Shown here: positions 7,697 through 17,193 of the stretch, one piece after another | Layout: each line of letters starts with the position of its first letter | Numbering within the stretch: position 1 is the stretch's first letter | Source of the DNA: CAWDBV01 sp963800705 | Lineage (GTDB): Bacteria; Actinomycetota; Thermoleophilia; Solirubrobacterales; 70-9 | Direction: 5' to 3' | NCBI GenBank assembly: GCA_963800705.1 | Contig: CAWDBV010000001.1 | Coordinates: 175,081-239,080, forward strand | Length of the DNA stretch: 64,000 bases | Translations under genes and position numbers: made by a program | Notes under the pieces: model-generated | What the model saw: only the letters and a program-made list of their open reading frames with translations | Databases searched by the model: none | Told to the model about the DNA's origin: nothing

Positions 7697-8683
7697 ATGA
7701 CCACCCTGTCAGAGTTCCAAGTCCCGAAGATCTCGGCCCAGGACGTCGACGACACCAAGGGAACGTTCACGATCGAGCCCCTCGACAAGGGGTTCGGTTA
7801 CACGTTCGGCAACAGCCTACGGCGAGTGCTGCTCTCGTCCCTGGGCGGCGCCGCGATCACCAGCGTCCGCATCGAGGGCGTTGCGCACGAGTTCTCGACG
7901 ATCCCGGGCCTGAAAGAGGACGTCACCGACCTGGTCCTCAACCTCAAGGACGTCGTTGTGCGCATGCACACCGACGCCGAGGAGGTCGAGGTGCCGCTGG
8001 TCGCGACCGGCCCCGGTGAGATCAAGGCCAAGGACATCGACCTCCCCGCGGGAGTCGAGATCCTCGAACCCGAGACGCTGATTGCCACGCTCGAGAAAAA
8101 GACCAAGCTCGAGATGTACCTGACGATCGGGCGCGGGCGCGGCTACTCGCCGGCTGAGGACAACAAGGCCGAGGATCAGCCGATCGGCGTAGTGCCGATC
8201 GACGCGATCTTCTCGCCGATCCGGCGCGCCTCCTACACGGTCGATCCGGCCCGTGTCGGGCAGCGCACCGACTTCGACAAGCTCGTGCTCGAGGTCGAGA
8301 CCGACGGCTCGAAGGAGCCCGGCTCGGCGCTGCGCGAGGCTGCCGAGATCCTGATCAAGAGCCTGGCGATCTTCACCGACGCCGACAGGGTCGAGGAGCT
8401 CACCGCACGCGACGGCGCCGCGGCGCTTCCGCCTGAGGCTGGAGGAGCCGAGGCCGCCGGTCCGGCGCCCGGAGCCGATGGGCTCGACGAGATCCTGATC
8501 GAGGAGCTCGAGCTCGGAGTCCGCTCCTACAACTGCCTGAAGCGGGCCGGCATCCAGAACGTCGGCGAGCTGGTGCGCAAGTCGGAAGGCGAGCTGAACG
8601 CGATCCCGAACTTCGGTCGCAAGTCGATCGAAGAGGTGGTCGAGACCCTGAAGGCACGCGGCCTCTCGCTGCGGCCCGACTAG
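7697..8683 (+). CDS. rpoA: DNA-directed RNA polymerase subunit alpha
   Basis: The 328-residue alpha subunit. The N-terminal dimerisation domain shows FTIEPLDKGFGYTFGNSLRRVLLSSL and IEGVAHEFSTIPG. An Ala/Pro/Gly linker around residues 235-258 leads to the C-terminal domain (LELGVRSYNCLKRAGIQNVGELV, then LNAIPNFGRKSIEEV) that contacts promoters and activators. It sits between rpsD and rplQ as usual. Confidence 0.98.
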   Translation: MTTLSEFQVPKISAQDVDDTKGTFTIEPLDKGFGYTFGNSLRRVLLSSLGGAAITSVRIEGVAHEFSTIPGLKEDVTDLVLNLKDVVVRMHTDAEEVEVPLVATGPGEIKAKDIDLPAGVEILEPETLIATLEKKTKLEMYLTIGRGRGYSPAEDNKAEDQPIGVVPIDAIFSPIRRASYTVDPARVGQRTDFDKLVLEVETDGSKEPGSALREAAEILIKSLAIFTDADRVEELTARDGAAALPPEAGGAEAAGPAPGADGLDEILIEELELGVRSYNCLKRAGIQNVGELVRKSEGELNAIPNFGRKSIEEVVETLKARGLSLRPD

Positions 8684-8691
8684 GAGGCGGC

Positions 8692-9045
8692 GTGCGGCAC
8701 GCGAAGCAGCGCAACAAGCTGAGCCGCTCGTCGGCTCACCGCAAGGCGCTCTTTCAGAACCTCTCCAAGGAGCTGATCGAGCACGAGCGGATCAAGACCA
8801 CGCAGGCGAAGGCGAAGGCCGTCAAGCCCGAGGTCGAGAAGCTGATCACGCTCGGCAAGCGCGGTGACCTGCACGCACGCCGGCAGGCGCTCTCGAACCT
8901 CGGCCAGGACAAGTTCGCCGTCTACAAGCTGTTCGAAGAGGTCGCACCGCGATACGCGCAGCGCAACGGCGGCTACACGCGGATCGTGAAGCTCGGTCCG
9001 CGCCGGTCTGACTCGGCCGAGATGGTCTTTCTCGAGCTGGTCTGA
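8692..9045 (+). CDS. rplQ: 50S ribosomal protein L17
   Basis: The 117-residue L17 starts with GTG (MRHAKQRNKLSRSSAHRKALFQNLSKELIEHERIKTT) and ends NGGYTRIVKLGPRRSDSAEMVFLELV, both diagnostic. It is the last gene of the ribosomal cluster. The next gene lies on the opposite strand. Confidence 0.98.
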   Translation: MRHAKQRNKLSRSSAHRKALFQNLSKELIEHERIKTTQAKAKAVKPEVEKLITLGKRGDLHARRQALSNLGQDKFAVYKLFEEVAPRYAQRNGGYTRIVKLGPRRSDSAEMVFLELV

Positions 9046-9052
9046 GCGGCTG

Positions 9053-9334
9053 CTAGAGCGCGTCCGGGCTCGATGCAGTGCCGGAGCCCTTGCGGTTCGG
9101 GCCGATCGCAAAGGCGAGCGCGATCGTGAACACGACCAGCACGGCGAAGACGAGCCACTGGGCCCATCCCTTCATCGCCTCGAGGGCCGCGTAACAAAGG
9201 GCGGCACCCACGATGATCGCGATCACGCTGTAGATCGCCGCCCCCTTCTCGGAGCCGCGGCGGATCTGCGCCTGCGACTGGCTCAGCGTGGAGCGCTCAT
9301 ACCCCTCGCGCTGCGTGATGTCGGTATTCGCCAT
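9053..9334 (-). CDS. Small membrane protein, two helices
   Basis: A 93-residue protein of unknown function. The N-terminal third is polar (MANTDITQREGYERSTLSQSQ). Two hydrophobic segments follow, near residues 32-53 and 59-78. It is convergent with rplQ and divergent from truA. I recognise no family. Confidence 0.7.
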   Translation of the reverse strand: MANTDITQREGYERSTLSQSQAQIRRGSEKGAAIYSVIAIIVGAALCYAALEAMKGWAQWLVFAVLVVFTIALAFAIGPNRKGSGTASSPDAL

Positions 9335-9369
9335 CGAAACTCCTTAGGTTGGTCTCGGAGACCGTACCA

Positions 9370-10101
9370 ATGACGACCTTCCGAATCGACCTCTCCTACC
9401 ACGGCGGCGAGTTCTCGGGCTGGGCGAGGCAGCCCGGCAAACGAACGGTCGAGGGCGAGCTCGGCTCGGCGCTCGAGACCGTGCTCGGCGAGCCGGCCTC
9501 GCTCACGGTCGCGGGGCGCACCGACGCCGGCGTCCACGCGCTCGGCCAGGTCGCCAGCCTCGAGACCGAGGCCCCGCCCGACGGGGAGCTGCGCCGCTCG
9601 CTGAACGGGCTCACCGGCCACGACCTGGTCGTCCGCTCGGTGACAGGGTCCGAGGACGGGTTCGACGCCCGTGCCGACGCCCGCTCCCGGACCTACTGCT
9701 ATCGGCTGCTCGCCTCTGCGAACCCGAACCCGTTCGAGCGCGGCCTGTCGCTGTGGTGGCCGTATCCGCTCGAGCGCGAGCTGCTCGACGAGTGCGCGGA
9801 GGCCCTGCTCGGCGATCACGACTTCACCGCCTTCACGCCGACCGAGACCAGGCACCGGCTCTTCGAGCGCACCATCACCCGCTCCGAGTGGGTCCACGAC
9901 GACGAGCTGAGCACGTTCTGGATCGAGTCGAAGGCGTTCATGCGCGGCATGGTGCGGGCGCTGGTCGGGACGATGCTCGAGGTCGCGACGGGCAAGCGCG
10001 AGCCGGGCGACTTCGCGCGCCTGCTCGACGGTGCGCCACGCGAGCAGGCCGGCGACTCGGCCCGCCCCCACGGCCTCTACCTCGCATCGGTTCGCTACTA
10101 G
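9370..10101 (+). CDS. truA: tRNA pseudouridine(38-40) synthase
   Basis: Makes pseudouridine at positions 38-40 of the tRNA anticodon arm. I chose the ATG at 9370 (MTTFRIDLSYHGGEFSGWARQ), the normal TruA N-terminus, although the frame is open from a TTG at 9349. The catalytic Asp lies in AGRTDAGVHALGQV (residue 52), and the C-terminal FMRGMVRALVGTMLEV is typical. truA often follows rplQ in actinobacteria. Confidence 0.96.
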   Translation: MTTFRIDLSYHGGEFSGWARQPGKRTVEGELGSALETVLGEPASLTVAGRTDAGVHALGQVASLETEAPPDGELRRSLNGLTGHDLVVRSVTGSEDGFDARADARSRTYCYRLLASANPNPFERGLSLWWPYPLERELLDECAEALLGDHDFTAFTPTETRHRLFERTITRSEWVHDDELSTFWIESKAFMRGMVRALVGTMLEVATGKREPGDFARLLDGAPREQAGDSARPHGLYLASVRY

Positions 10102-10108
10102 CAACCGC

Positions 10109-10143
10109 CAGCCGCTCTCTTTTGGAGCGGCTGCTTGCAGCCG
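10109..10143 (+). terminator. Overlapping hairpins after truA
   Basis: Two mutually exclusive stems lie just after the truA stop: a 9-bp stem (CAGCCGCTC / GAGCGGCTG, 7-base loop) and a 7-bp stem (CGGCTGC / GCAGCCG, 2-base loop). No U-run follows, so termination is probable rather than certain. Confidence 0.5.
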
Positions 10144-10206
10144 CGACTGAGGTTTGCGGCGCCCGCGGTTGCGATCAGCGAGGTTCCTCTATCTAAGATC
10201 GACCTG

Positions 10207-11058
10207 ATGCGTGTGTTGATCACAAACGATGACGGCATCGGGGCCAAGGGCCTCGGCGCTCTGCGCCGCGCCCTGGCCGCGGTCGAGGGGCTCGAGGTGA
10301 GCGTGATCGCCCCCGACTCGAACCGCAGCGCGACGGCGCGCAGCATCACCACCCGATCCCCGCTCTGGGTCGAGGAGATCGACTTCGACGACGGCACGAC
10401 CGGCTTTGCGACCGACGGCACCCCGGTCGACTGCGTCCGCTTCGCTGACCTCGGGCTTCTCGGCGAGCGCCCCGACCTGATCTTTTCGGGGATCAACCAC
10501 GGCGCCAACCTCGGCGACGACATCACCTACTCGGGGACGGTCGCGGCCGCCTTTGAGGGCATCATCCTCGGCATCCCCGCGGTCGCGATCTCGCAGCAGT
10601 CCTCGGCCCGCGAGATGGACTTCCGCTTCGGCCGCAGCTTCGACTTCGACCTCGCGGCTCGCTTCGCGGCCCTGCTCGCCGAGCGCCTGACCAGCGAGCC
10701 GATGCCGCCCGAGACGCTCGTCAACGTCAACGTGCCCTCGGGAGTGCCGAGCGGGATCGAGGTGACGAAGCTCGGCAAGCGGGTTTACAACGACGAGCTC
10801 AAGCTCGTCGACGAGGAGGACGACGGCCGCCGCCGCTACGAGATCTACGGATTCCAGCCTTCGTTCGAGGACGAGGACGGCAGCGACCTCTCGGCGGTGG
10901 CGCAGGGCCGGATCTCGGTGACCCCGGTGCACTTCGACCTCACCGACCACGGCGGGCTCGAGGGGCTGCGCGGCTGGAAGCTCGAACAGGCCCTCGACGA
11001 GGTGCTGGGGGCGGCCGAGACGCCCCCGGAGCAGGGCGAGCGGGGCGCGAAGCGATGA
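10207..11058 (+). CDS. surE: 5'/3'-nucleotidase SurE
   Basis: A metal-dependent nucleoside monophosphate phosphatase, 283 residues from the ATG at 10207 (MRVLITNDDGIGAKGL); the frame is open further upstream without SurE similarity. Metal ligands are D8 and D9, S41 (in PDSNRSA) and N97 (in FSGINHGANLGDD). The C-terminus carries about 15 extra Glu/Pro-rich residues. It lies between truA and ligA. Confidence 0.95.
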   Translation: MRVLITNDDGIGAKGLGALRRALAAVEGLEVSVIAPDSNRSATARSITTRSPLWVEEIDFDDGTTGFATDGTPVDCVRFADLGLLGERPDLIFSGINHGANLGDDITYSGTVAAAFEGIILGIPAVAISQQSSAREMDFRFGRSFDFDLAARFAALLAERLTSEPMPPETLVNVNVPSGVPSGIEVTKLGKRVYNDELKLVDEEDDGRRRYEIYGFQPSFEDEDGSDLSAVAQGRISVTPVHFDLTDHGGLEGLRGWKLEQALDEVLGAAETPPEQGERGAKR

Positions 11059-11134
11059 GCCCGCAGGCGGCCCCGGACCCCGGGCTTCGCCCGACCGCTT
11101 CACCTTCGGCTCGCTGGCAGAGGAGCCGCCGTTA

Positions 11135-13180
11135 ATGGCGAAGCCGCAGAGCGCAAAGGCCAGGGCCGCCGAGCTCCGCAAGCAGCTCGAGCACCACAAC
11201 CGCCGCTACTACGTCGACGATGATCCGGAGATCTCCGATCTCGACTACGACGCGATGCTGAACGAGCTGCGCGAGATCGAGGAGGAGAACCCGGAGCTTC
11301 GGACGCCGGACTCGCCGACGCAGCGGGTGGGAGGCGCGGCGCTCGAGAAGTTCAACCGCGTCGAGCACCTCGAGCCGATGCTCTCGCTCGCCAACGCCCG
11401 CAACGAGGAGGAGCTCCGCGCCTGGGAGAAGCGCCTCCACCGCCAGCTCGAATCGCTCGACATCGAGGCGGCGGAGGCCACCTTCGTCACCGAGCCGAAG
11501 ATCGACGGACTCGCGATCAGCCTCATCTACGAGGACGGTGTCCTCGTCCGCGGCCTCACCCGCGGAGACGGGCGGGTCGGGGAGGAGGTGACCCACAACC
11601 TGCGCACGATCCGCTCGATTCCGCTCAAGGTCGAAGACGTCCCGGAGCTGTTCGAGGTCCGGGGCGAGGTCTATCTGCCGATCGAGGGCTTCGCGAAGGT
11701 GAACGAAGAGCGCGCCGCCGCCGGGGAGCCGACCTTCGCCAATCCCCGCAACTCCGCCGCCGGCACGATCCGGCAGCTCGACCCGGCGATCGCCGCCTCG
11801 CGCCCGCTGTCGATCTGGTGTTACGGACTCGGGGCCGTACGACGTAGCGGTTCCGAGAAATCAGCTCCAAATAAGTTCCTGTCAAGTCATTCCGAAGCCA
11901 TTGACTGGCTTCGGAATGCGGGCTTCAAGGTCAACCCGGATGTCGCGCTGCACGAGAGCTTCGACGAGGTAGCCGAGCGCTGCCGCTGGTGGGAGCAGCG
12001 CCGCGACGAGCTCGACTACGAGATCGACGGCGTCGTGGTCAAGGTCGACGATCGCGGGCTGCAGCGTGAGCTCGGGGTGATCGGCCGCGAGCCCCGATGG
12101 GCGGTGGCCTGGAAGTTCGCGCCGACGACGGCGACGACGAAACTCAAGAAGGTGGTCTGGAACGTCGGTCGGACCGGCGCGCTGTTCCCGTTCGCGATGC
12201 TCGAGCCGGTGCAGGTCGGAGGGGTGACCGTAAGCACCGCGACGCTCCACAACGAGGAGGACCTGGCGAAGAAGGACGTCAGAGAGGGCGACGAGGTCGT
12301 CGTGATGCGCGCCGGCGATGTGATCCCGGCGGTGGTCGCGCCGGTGACGCAGAAGCGCAAGAAGGGCGCCCGGTGTCCGAAGCCGCCGAAGAAATGCCCA
12401 CTCTGCGGGACCGCGACCGCCAAGCCGGAGAACGCGGTGTTCACGAGCTGCCCGAACCGCACCGGCTGCCCCGGCCAGCAGTTCCAGCACGTCAAGCATT
12501 TCCGGGGCGCGCTCGAGATCGAGGGGTTGGGAGAGAAGAACGCCATGCGCTTTCTCCAGGAGGGAGTGATCTCCGACGCGGCCGACATCTATGAGCTGAC
12601 CGCCGAGCGGCTCGCCGAGCTCGAGGGCTTCGGCCAGATCTCGGCCGAGAACCTGATCGAGGAAATCGAGCGCTCGAAGGAGAAGCCGTTCTCGCGGGTC
12701 CTGTTCGCGCTCGGCATCCCGGGGGTCGGGTACGTTAACGCGCAATCGCTTGCAGAGCACTTCGGCACCATGGAGGCGCTGCTCGCGGCGCAGCCCGAGC
12801 AGATCGAGCAGGCGGAGGGAATCGGTCCGATCCTCGCCGAGCAGATCGCCGAGGAGCTCGGCGAGGAGACGACGCGGAAGCTGATCGACCGGCTGCGCAA
12901 GGCCGGGCTGCGGATGGAGCTCGATCCCTCAGAGCGCCGGGTCGAGGGCGGCCCGCTCGAGGGCAAGACGTTCGTGCTCACCGGCACTCTCGGAGACCTG
13001 ACCCGCGGCGAGGCGACGAAGCAGATCAAGCGGCGGGGGGGCAAGGTGACCAACTCGGTCTCGAAGAAGACCGACTACTTGGTCGCGGGCGACAACCCCG
13101 GCTCGAAGCTCGCCAAGGCCGAGGAGCTCGAGGTCGTCGACATTATCGACGAGGCAAAATTACGGGACTTGCTTGATTAG
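11135..13180 (+). CDS. ligA: NAD-dependent DNA ligase LigA
   Basis: Seals nicks using NAD, 681 residues. In order: domain Ia (EHHNRRYYVDDDPEISDLDYD), adenylation domain with the active Lys 122 in KIDG and RGDGRVGEEVT, an OB fold with RTGALFPFAMLEPV, a four-Cys zinc finger (CPKPPKKCPLCG and CPNRTGCPG), helix-hairpin-helix repeats (GFGQISAENLIEEIE, ALGIPGVGYVNA, EGIGPILAEQIAEEL) and a C-terminal BRCT domain (LEGKTFVLTGTLGDLTR). It is complete and of normal length. Confidence 0.97.
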   Translation: MAKPQSAKARAAELRKQLEHHNRRYYVDDDPEISDLDYDAMLNELREIEEENPELRTPDSPTQRVGGAALEKFNRVEHLEPMLSLANARNEEELRAWEKRLHRQLESLDIEAAEATFVTEPKIDGLAISLIYEDGVLVRGLTRGDGRVGEEVTHNLRTIRSIPLKVEDVPELFEVRGEVYLPIEGFAKVNEERAAAGEPTFANPRNSAAGTIRQLDPAIAASRPLSIWCYGLGAVRRSGSEKSAPNKFLSSHSEAIDWLRNAGFKVNPDVALHESFDEVAERCRWWEQRRDELDYEIDGVVVKVDDRGLQRELGVIGREPRWAVAWKFAPTTATTKLKKVVWNVGRTGALFPFAMLEPVQVGGVTVSTATLHNEEDLAKKDVREGDEVVVMRAGDVIPAVVAPVTQKRKKGARCPKPPKKCPLCGTATAKPENAVFTSCPNRTGCPGQQFQHVKHFRGALEIEGLGEKNAMRFLQEGVISDAADIYELTAERLAELEGFGQISAENLIEEIERSKEKPFSRVLFALGIPGVGYVNAQSLAEHFGTMEALLAAQPEQIEQAEGIGPILAEQIAEELGEETTRKLIDRLRKAGLRMELDPSERRVEGGPLEGKTFVLTGTLGDLTRGEATKQIKRRGGKVTNSVSKKTDYLVAGDNPGSKLAKAEELEVVDIIDEAKLRDLLD

Positions 13181-13218
13181 CCGCGACTTTGGGTAACGGT
13201 CCGGGTTAAGGTGCCCTG

Positions 13219-14574
13219 ATGAAGCGATTTCACATCAAACGGCGGCTTCTCCGCTTCGCGTCCGCGGCCGCCTTTGGGCTGGTGGCAGTAGGGCTGACGC
13301 CCGCGCTGGCCGGCGCGACCACCTGTTCATTCATGGAGAACCCCTCGCCGAGCGACGACGTGATGACGGTCATGCCCTCGCCGGGCGAGACCGTCCTCCG
13401 CCTGCAGCGCTCGAACAACGGCCTATTTGCCTTCAACCAGCTCACCGGGGGCACGAGCGCGATCTGCGCCCCGACGGCGGACGCGAACGTCAACAACGTC
13501 ACCAAGATCGTTATCGATGACCTGCCTGGGAACAACCTGACCGTGCTCGTCACCGAGCAGGGAGGGACATTCACGCCGGGCGTCGACGGCCCGCCGGAGG
13601 CCGGCGGCCCTGAGATCGAGATCGAGTTCACCGCCGGCGACGGCACCGACGAGCTCCAGTACGACGGCACCGACAACGCTGACCGCTGGCGCTTCGGGCA
13701 GACCGCACCGGGCACGCTCGCCGGCGGCACCAACCTGGCCGTCGAGGGCACCGCCGCCCCGGACGTCGACGACATCAAGGCAGCAGGGCTGGAGCGGGCG
13801 CTGCTCAACGGGCGCCAGGGTGACGACGTGATCGACACGACCGGTGGGATCGGGCCCGATGCGGCCAACCCGCTTTTTCTCACCTTCCTGCAGGTCGAGG
13901 GGGGCAATCACAACGACGAGCTGATCGGCGGCCCCGAGGTTTCGCGGATGCTCGGCGGCACTCAGGACGACACGCTGCGGGCCGGAGCCGGCAACGACGA
14001 GCTCGACGGCGGTGATCACAACGACACGCTGGACCCCGGTGACGGCGCCGACAACATCGACGGCAACACCGGGATCGATTTCCTCACCTACGCGACCCGC
14101 AACAACGGCGTCATCGTGACCATTGACGATGTCCCTGGTGATGGCGGGCCCGAGGACAACTTCGGCGACAACGTGCGCACAACTGTCGAGAACGTCAAGG
14201 GCGGCAACGGGGCGGATCAGATCTCCGGATCGTTCTTCAACAACGAGCTCACCGGCTCGCTCGGCAATGACACCATCAACGGCTTCGCCGGCATCGACAA
14301 GGTCTCGGGATCCGGGGGCGACGACCGAGTGCTCGGCTCGAGCGGCAACGACCGGCTCTTCCTCGGCTCCGGCAAGGACAACGGCATCGGCGGATCGGGC
14401 AATGACATGGTGAACGGCGGCTCGGGCAAGGACATCATGCGCGGAAACAAGGGCAACGACCGCCTCAAGGCCCGTGACGGCCAGCGCGACAGGAAGATCA
14501 ACTGCGGCAAGGGCCCGGCAAGGCTCGAGAGCTTCACCCGGGACTCGAAGGATCCGAAGGCGAAGTCCTGCTAG
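13219..14574 (+). CDS. Secreted RTX-like calcium-binding repeat protein
   Basis: A 451-residue exported protein: basic start, then a signal peptide ending near ALAGAT. The middle (residues 60-200) is beta-rich without a recognised family. From about residue 240 glycine-Asp nonapeptide-like repeats appear (GGTQDDTLRAGAGNDELDGG, GNDTINGFAGIDKVSG, GNDRLFLGSGKDN, GSGNDMVNGGSGKD), the pattern of hemolysin-type calcium-binding beta-rolls. The tail has two Cys (KINCGK, end KSC). It is probably surface-bound or released; ligand and role are unknown. Confidence 0.8.
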   Translation: MKRFHIKRRLLRFASAAAFGLVAVGLTPALAGATTCSFMENPSPSDDVMTVMPSPGETVLRLQRSNNGLFAFNQLTGGTSAICAPTADANVNNVTKIVIDDLPGNNLTVLVTEQGGTFTPGVDGPPEAGGPEIEIEFTAGDGTDELQYDGTDNADRWRFGQTAPGTLAGGTNLAVEGTAAPDVDDIKAAGLERALLNGRQGDDVIDTTGGIGPDAANPLFLTFLQVEGGNHNDELIGGPEVSRMLGGTQDDTLRAGAGNDELDGGDHNDTLDPGDGADNIDGNTGIDFLTYATRNNGVIVTIDDVPGDGGPEDNFGDNVRTTVENVKGGNGADQISGSFFNNELTGSLGNDTINGFAGIDKVSGSGGDDRVLGSSGNDRLFLGSGKDNGIGGSGNDMVNGGSGKDIMRGNKGNDRLKARDGQRDRKINCGKGPARLESFTRDSKDPKAKSC

Positions 14575-14575
14575 C

Positions 14576-15832
14576 TCAGCCTGAGTAGCGGGCGACCAGG
14601 GCCGCCATCCTGTCCTGGACCAGCTGTGCGCGGCTGACGCTCGCCTTGTTCATCAGTAGCGAGAAGACGACGGGGCGCCCGGCCCGGAAGCAGTAGCCCG
14701 AGAGGGCGCTGACGCCCGAGATCGTCCCCGTCTTAGCCTTGCAGCGGCCGGCGGCGGCCGTACCGCGCATCCGGCGAGCCAGGGTGCCGCTCTGGCCGGC
14801 GACCGCGAGCGAGTTCGTGAACGCCGCGGTGACGTCGGCGGGCTCGCGGAGCATCGAGACGAGCAGCTTGCCGACCGCGCGTGGAGAGGCCCTGTTTCGA
14901 ACCGTGAGCCCGGAGCCGTTCTCGGCGCTGAGCGGCGCCCCGCGGTCGCCCGCAAAGCCCTGCATCACGTTCACCCCCGCGGCCGTGCTCCCGAATCCGC
15001 CAAAGTGCGAGCCGACTGCCTTCACCAACACCTCGGCGAGGAAGTTGTTCGAGGGAATGTTCGTGTCGCGGATCAAGTCGGCGATCGGAACCGAGCCGAC
15101 CGAGGCGAGCTCGGCCTTGTCGGTGAGCAGCTGCGCGTCGAGCTCGCCCTGCCTGGTCCCGTTCGGGATCGAGATCCCGCGCGCGCGCAGCGCCTCGACG
15201 AAACGGTTCGCCGCCGTGCGCGACCCGTCGGGGTACATGAGCGCCGAGAGGCTGCCGCCGATCGAGCCGGTCACCCCGGTGCGCGGAACGGTCGCGTTTG
15301 CGTCCCACGCCGACTCGTCGAAGATCAGCGGCTGGGTCACCTGCAGTACCCCGGCCGCGGCCACCTTCGCCGCGAGCGCCTCGAGGTCGCGGGCGTCGAG
15401 GCCCGGGTCGCCGTCGCCGCGCAGCAGGAGGCTGCCATTCAGGATCCCGTTCGCGAGCGGGCCGATCCGCCACGCCGCGGTCTCGAGGTGCCCGTCGGCC
15501 CCGAACTTCGAGATCGCGGTGGCGGTGGTGAACAGCTTCGTGTTCGAGGCGAGCTTGCGGCTGCGCCCGGCGCGGCGCCCGAACAGCGTCGTCCCGTCCG
15601 CGCTCCCGACCCAGGCCCCGCTCGCCCGCCCCGCGCCGGCCAGCAGCCGCGCCAGCCCGGTGCGGAACTTCGACCCCGCGACCGCGGTTCGCGCCGTGGC
15701 GGAGCTGCTCGTCGCGACCGGGGTCGCGGCGGGCAGGTCGGGGGCGGCGGCGGGAGCCGCGGGCGCGGTGCTCGCGAGCAACCCTGCGGCCGCGCAACAG
15801 GCGACAAAAGCTCTCATCGGGGAACGAAACAA
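14576..15832 (-). CDS. D-alanyl-D-alanine carboxypeptidase / endopeptidase, PBP4 type (S13)
   Basis: Cell-wall enzyme that trims peptidoglycan peptides outside the membrane. The 418-residue protein has a signal peptide (FVACCAAAGLLASTAPAAPAAA) and three penicillin-binding motifs: SNTK at residues 96-99 (active Ser96), SNN in TNIPSNNFLAE and KTG in CKAKTGTISGVSALSGY. These and the length fit DacB/PBP4. It is divergent from the patatin gene. Confidence 0.9.
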   Translation of the reverse strand: MFRSPMRAFVACCAAAGLLASTAPAAPAAAPDLPAATPVATSSSATARTAVAGSKFRTGLARLLAGAGRASGAWVGSADGTTLFGRRAGRSRKLASNTKLFTTATAISKFGADGHLETAAWRIGPLANGILNGSLLLRGDGDPGLDARDLEALAAKVAAAGVLQVTQPLIFDESAWDANATVPRTGVTGSIGGSLSALMYPDGSRTAANRFVEALRARGISIPNGTRQGELDAQLLTDKAELASVGSVPIADLIRDTNIPSNNFLAEVLVKAVGSHFGGFGSTAAGVNVMQGFAGDRGAPLSAENGSGLTVRNRASPRAVGKLLVSMLREPADVTAAFTNSLAVAGQSGTLARRMRGTAAAGRCKAKTGTISGVSALSGYCFRAGRPVVFSLLMNKASVSRAQLVQDRMAALVARYSG

Positions 15833-15903
15833 CGCCAGCGGCGCAGGGTAGCGGCGGCGACAGACAAAACTGGCCAGCCAACCATCCTGGTTTAATCCAC
15901 CGC

Positions 15904-17193
15904 ATGGGCAAGGTGGTGGACGTCAACGGGCGGCCTCAGCGGCCGAAGGAATCGCGCGTCAGGCGGCGCTTGCGGGGGCGCGGCTCGAAGACCGCGCTCG
16001 TGCTCGGCGGCGGCGGGTTCACCGGCGGCGTCTACGAGATCGGCGCGCTGAGGGCCTTCGACCTGCTGGCCGTCAACCGGACCGTCAACGACTTTGACAT
16101 CTACGTCGGGACGAGCGCCGGGTCGTTCGTCGGCAGCCTGGTCTCGAACGGGGTCACGCCCGAGGAGATGATGCGCGTCCTCAACAAGGCGCTGCCATCG
16201 CCGATCGCCGATCCGAAGCTCCGCACGCTGCTGCGCCCCAACTACACGGCGTTCGCGCGGCGGCTGGCGACGATGCCGCTCAGGCTCGTAGGGGTGGCGC
16301 GCGAGATGGCCGCGAACGTCGGCGAGGTCTCGCTGATGGACGCGGTGATGGGGTTTGCCGAGGGGCTGCCGAGCGGGATCTACAACAACAAGGGGCTCGA
16401 GACCTACGTCGCCGAGGTGCTCTCCGACCCCGACCGCTCCGACGACTTCCGCGAGCTCGCCACCGAGCTCCTGATCCCGGCCACCGACGTAGACACCTGC
16501 GAGCGGATCGTGATCGGCCGCGACGAGTGGGCGGACGTGCCGATCTCACGCGCCGTTTCCGCGTCCACCGCGCTGCCGATCGTCTACGAGCCGGTCGAGC
16601 TCAAGGGCCGGCAGCTGATGGACGGCGGGATCGGATCGACGACGAACGTCGACGTCGCGGTCGAGGCGGGGGCGAAGTTCATCGTCGTCGTCAACCCGCT
16701 CGTCCCCTACGTCAACGACTTCTCGAAGAAGATTCCGACGATCTTCGGCTCGCGCGTGCGCCGGGTCGCCGACATGGGGCTGCCGGCGATCGGCAACCAG
16801 GCCTTCCGCCTGATGGCCCACGCCCGCCTGCAGCTCGCGGTCGAGTCTTGGCAGCACCGCTTCCCCGACGTCGACATCATCCTTATCGAGCCCGAGCCCC
16901 ACGACGAGCTCATGTTCGGGACCTCGATCCTCGACTATCACTCGCGGCTCAAGATCGCCAAGCACGGCTTCGAGTCGGTGACGGTGAAGCTCGCCCAGGA
17001 TTACCGCCGCTACAAGGAGATCGCCGCGCGCCACGGGATCGAGATCTCGGCGCGCCGCGTGCAACAGGTGCTCGACACAGTCGGGGACGAGGAGGTCGAG
17101 GAGATCTCGGCCTGGCGGCGGGTGCTCGAGCAGACGACGGGCGCGCTGCTGCGCCAGTCGAGCGAGCGCGAGGCCGCCGGCGCGCCCGACTAG
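15904..17193 (+). CDS. Patatin-like phospholipase
   Basis: Predicted lipid acyl hydrolase, 429 residues. It has the oxyanion loop GGGGFTGG (residues 35-42), the nucleophile motif GTSAG (Ser71) and the Asp of the catalytic dyad in LMDGGIGS (Asp240). A basic N-terminus precedes the domain. The C-terminal 130 residues (LQLAVESWQHRFPDVDIILIEPEP...) look like the extension of bacterial patatins. It overlaps the convergent SDR gene by 4 bases. Confidence 0.9.
   Translation: MGKVVDVNGRPQRPKESRVRRRLRGRGSKTALVLGGGGFTGGVYEIGALRAFDLLAVNRTVNDFDIYVGTSAGSFVGSLVSNGVTPEEMMRVLNKALPSPIADPKLRTLLRPNYTAFARRLATMPLRLVGVAREMAANVGEVSLMDAVMGFAEGLPSGIYNNKGLETYVAEVLSDPDRSDDFRELATELLIPATDVDTCERIVIGRDEWADVPISRAVSASTALPIVYEPVELKGRQLMDGGIGSTTNVDVAVEAGAKFIVVVNPLVPYVNDFSKKIPTIFGSRVRRVADMGLPAIGNQAFRLMAHARLQLAVESWQHRFPDVDIILIEPEPHDELMFGTSILDYHSRLKIAKHGFESVTVKLAQDYRRYKEIAARHGIEISARRVQQVLDTVGDEEVEEISAWRRVLEQTTGALLRQSSEREAAGAPD

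Noticed and set aside
11055..11105. CCGGGCTTCGCCCG hairpin between surE and ligA as a sixth palindrome copy
   Set aside because: Only the core stem matches; the outer arms shared by copies A-E are absent.
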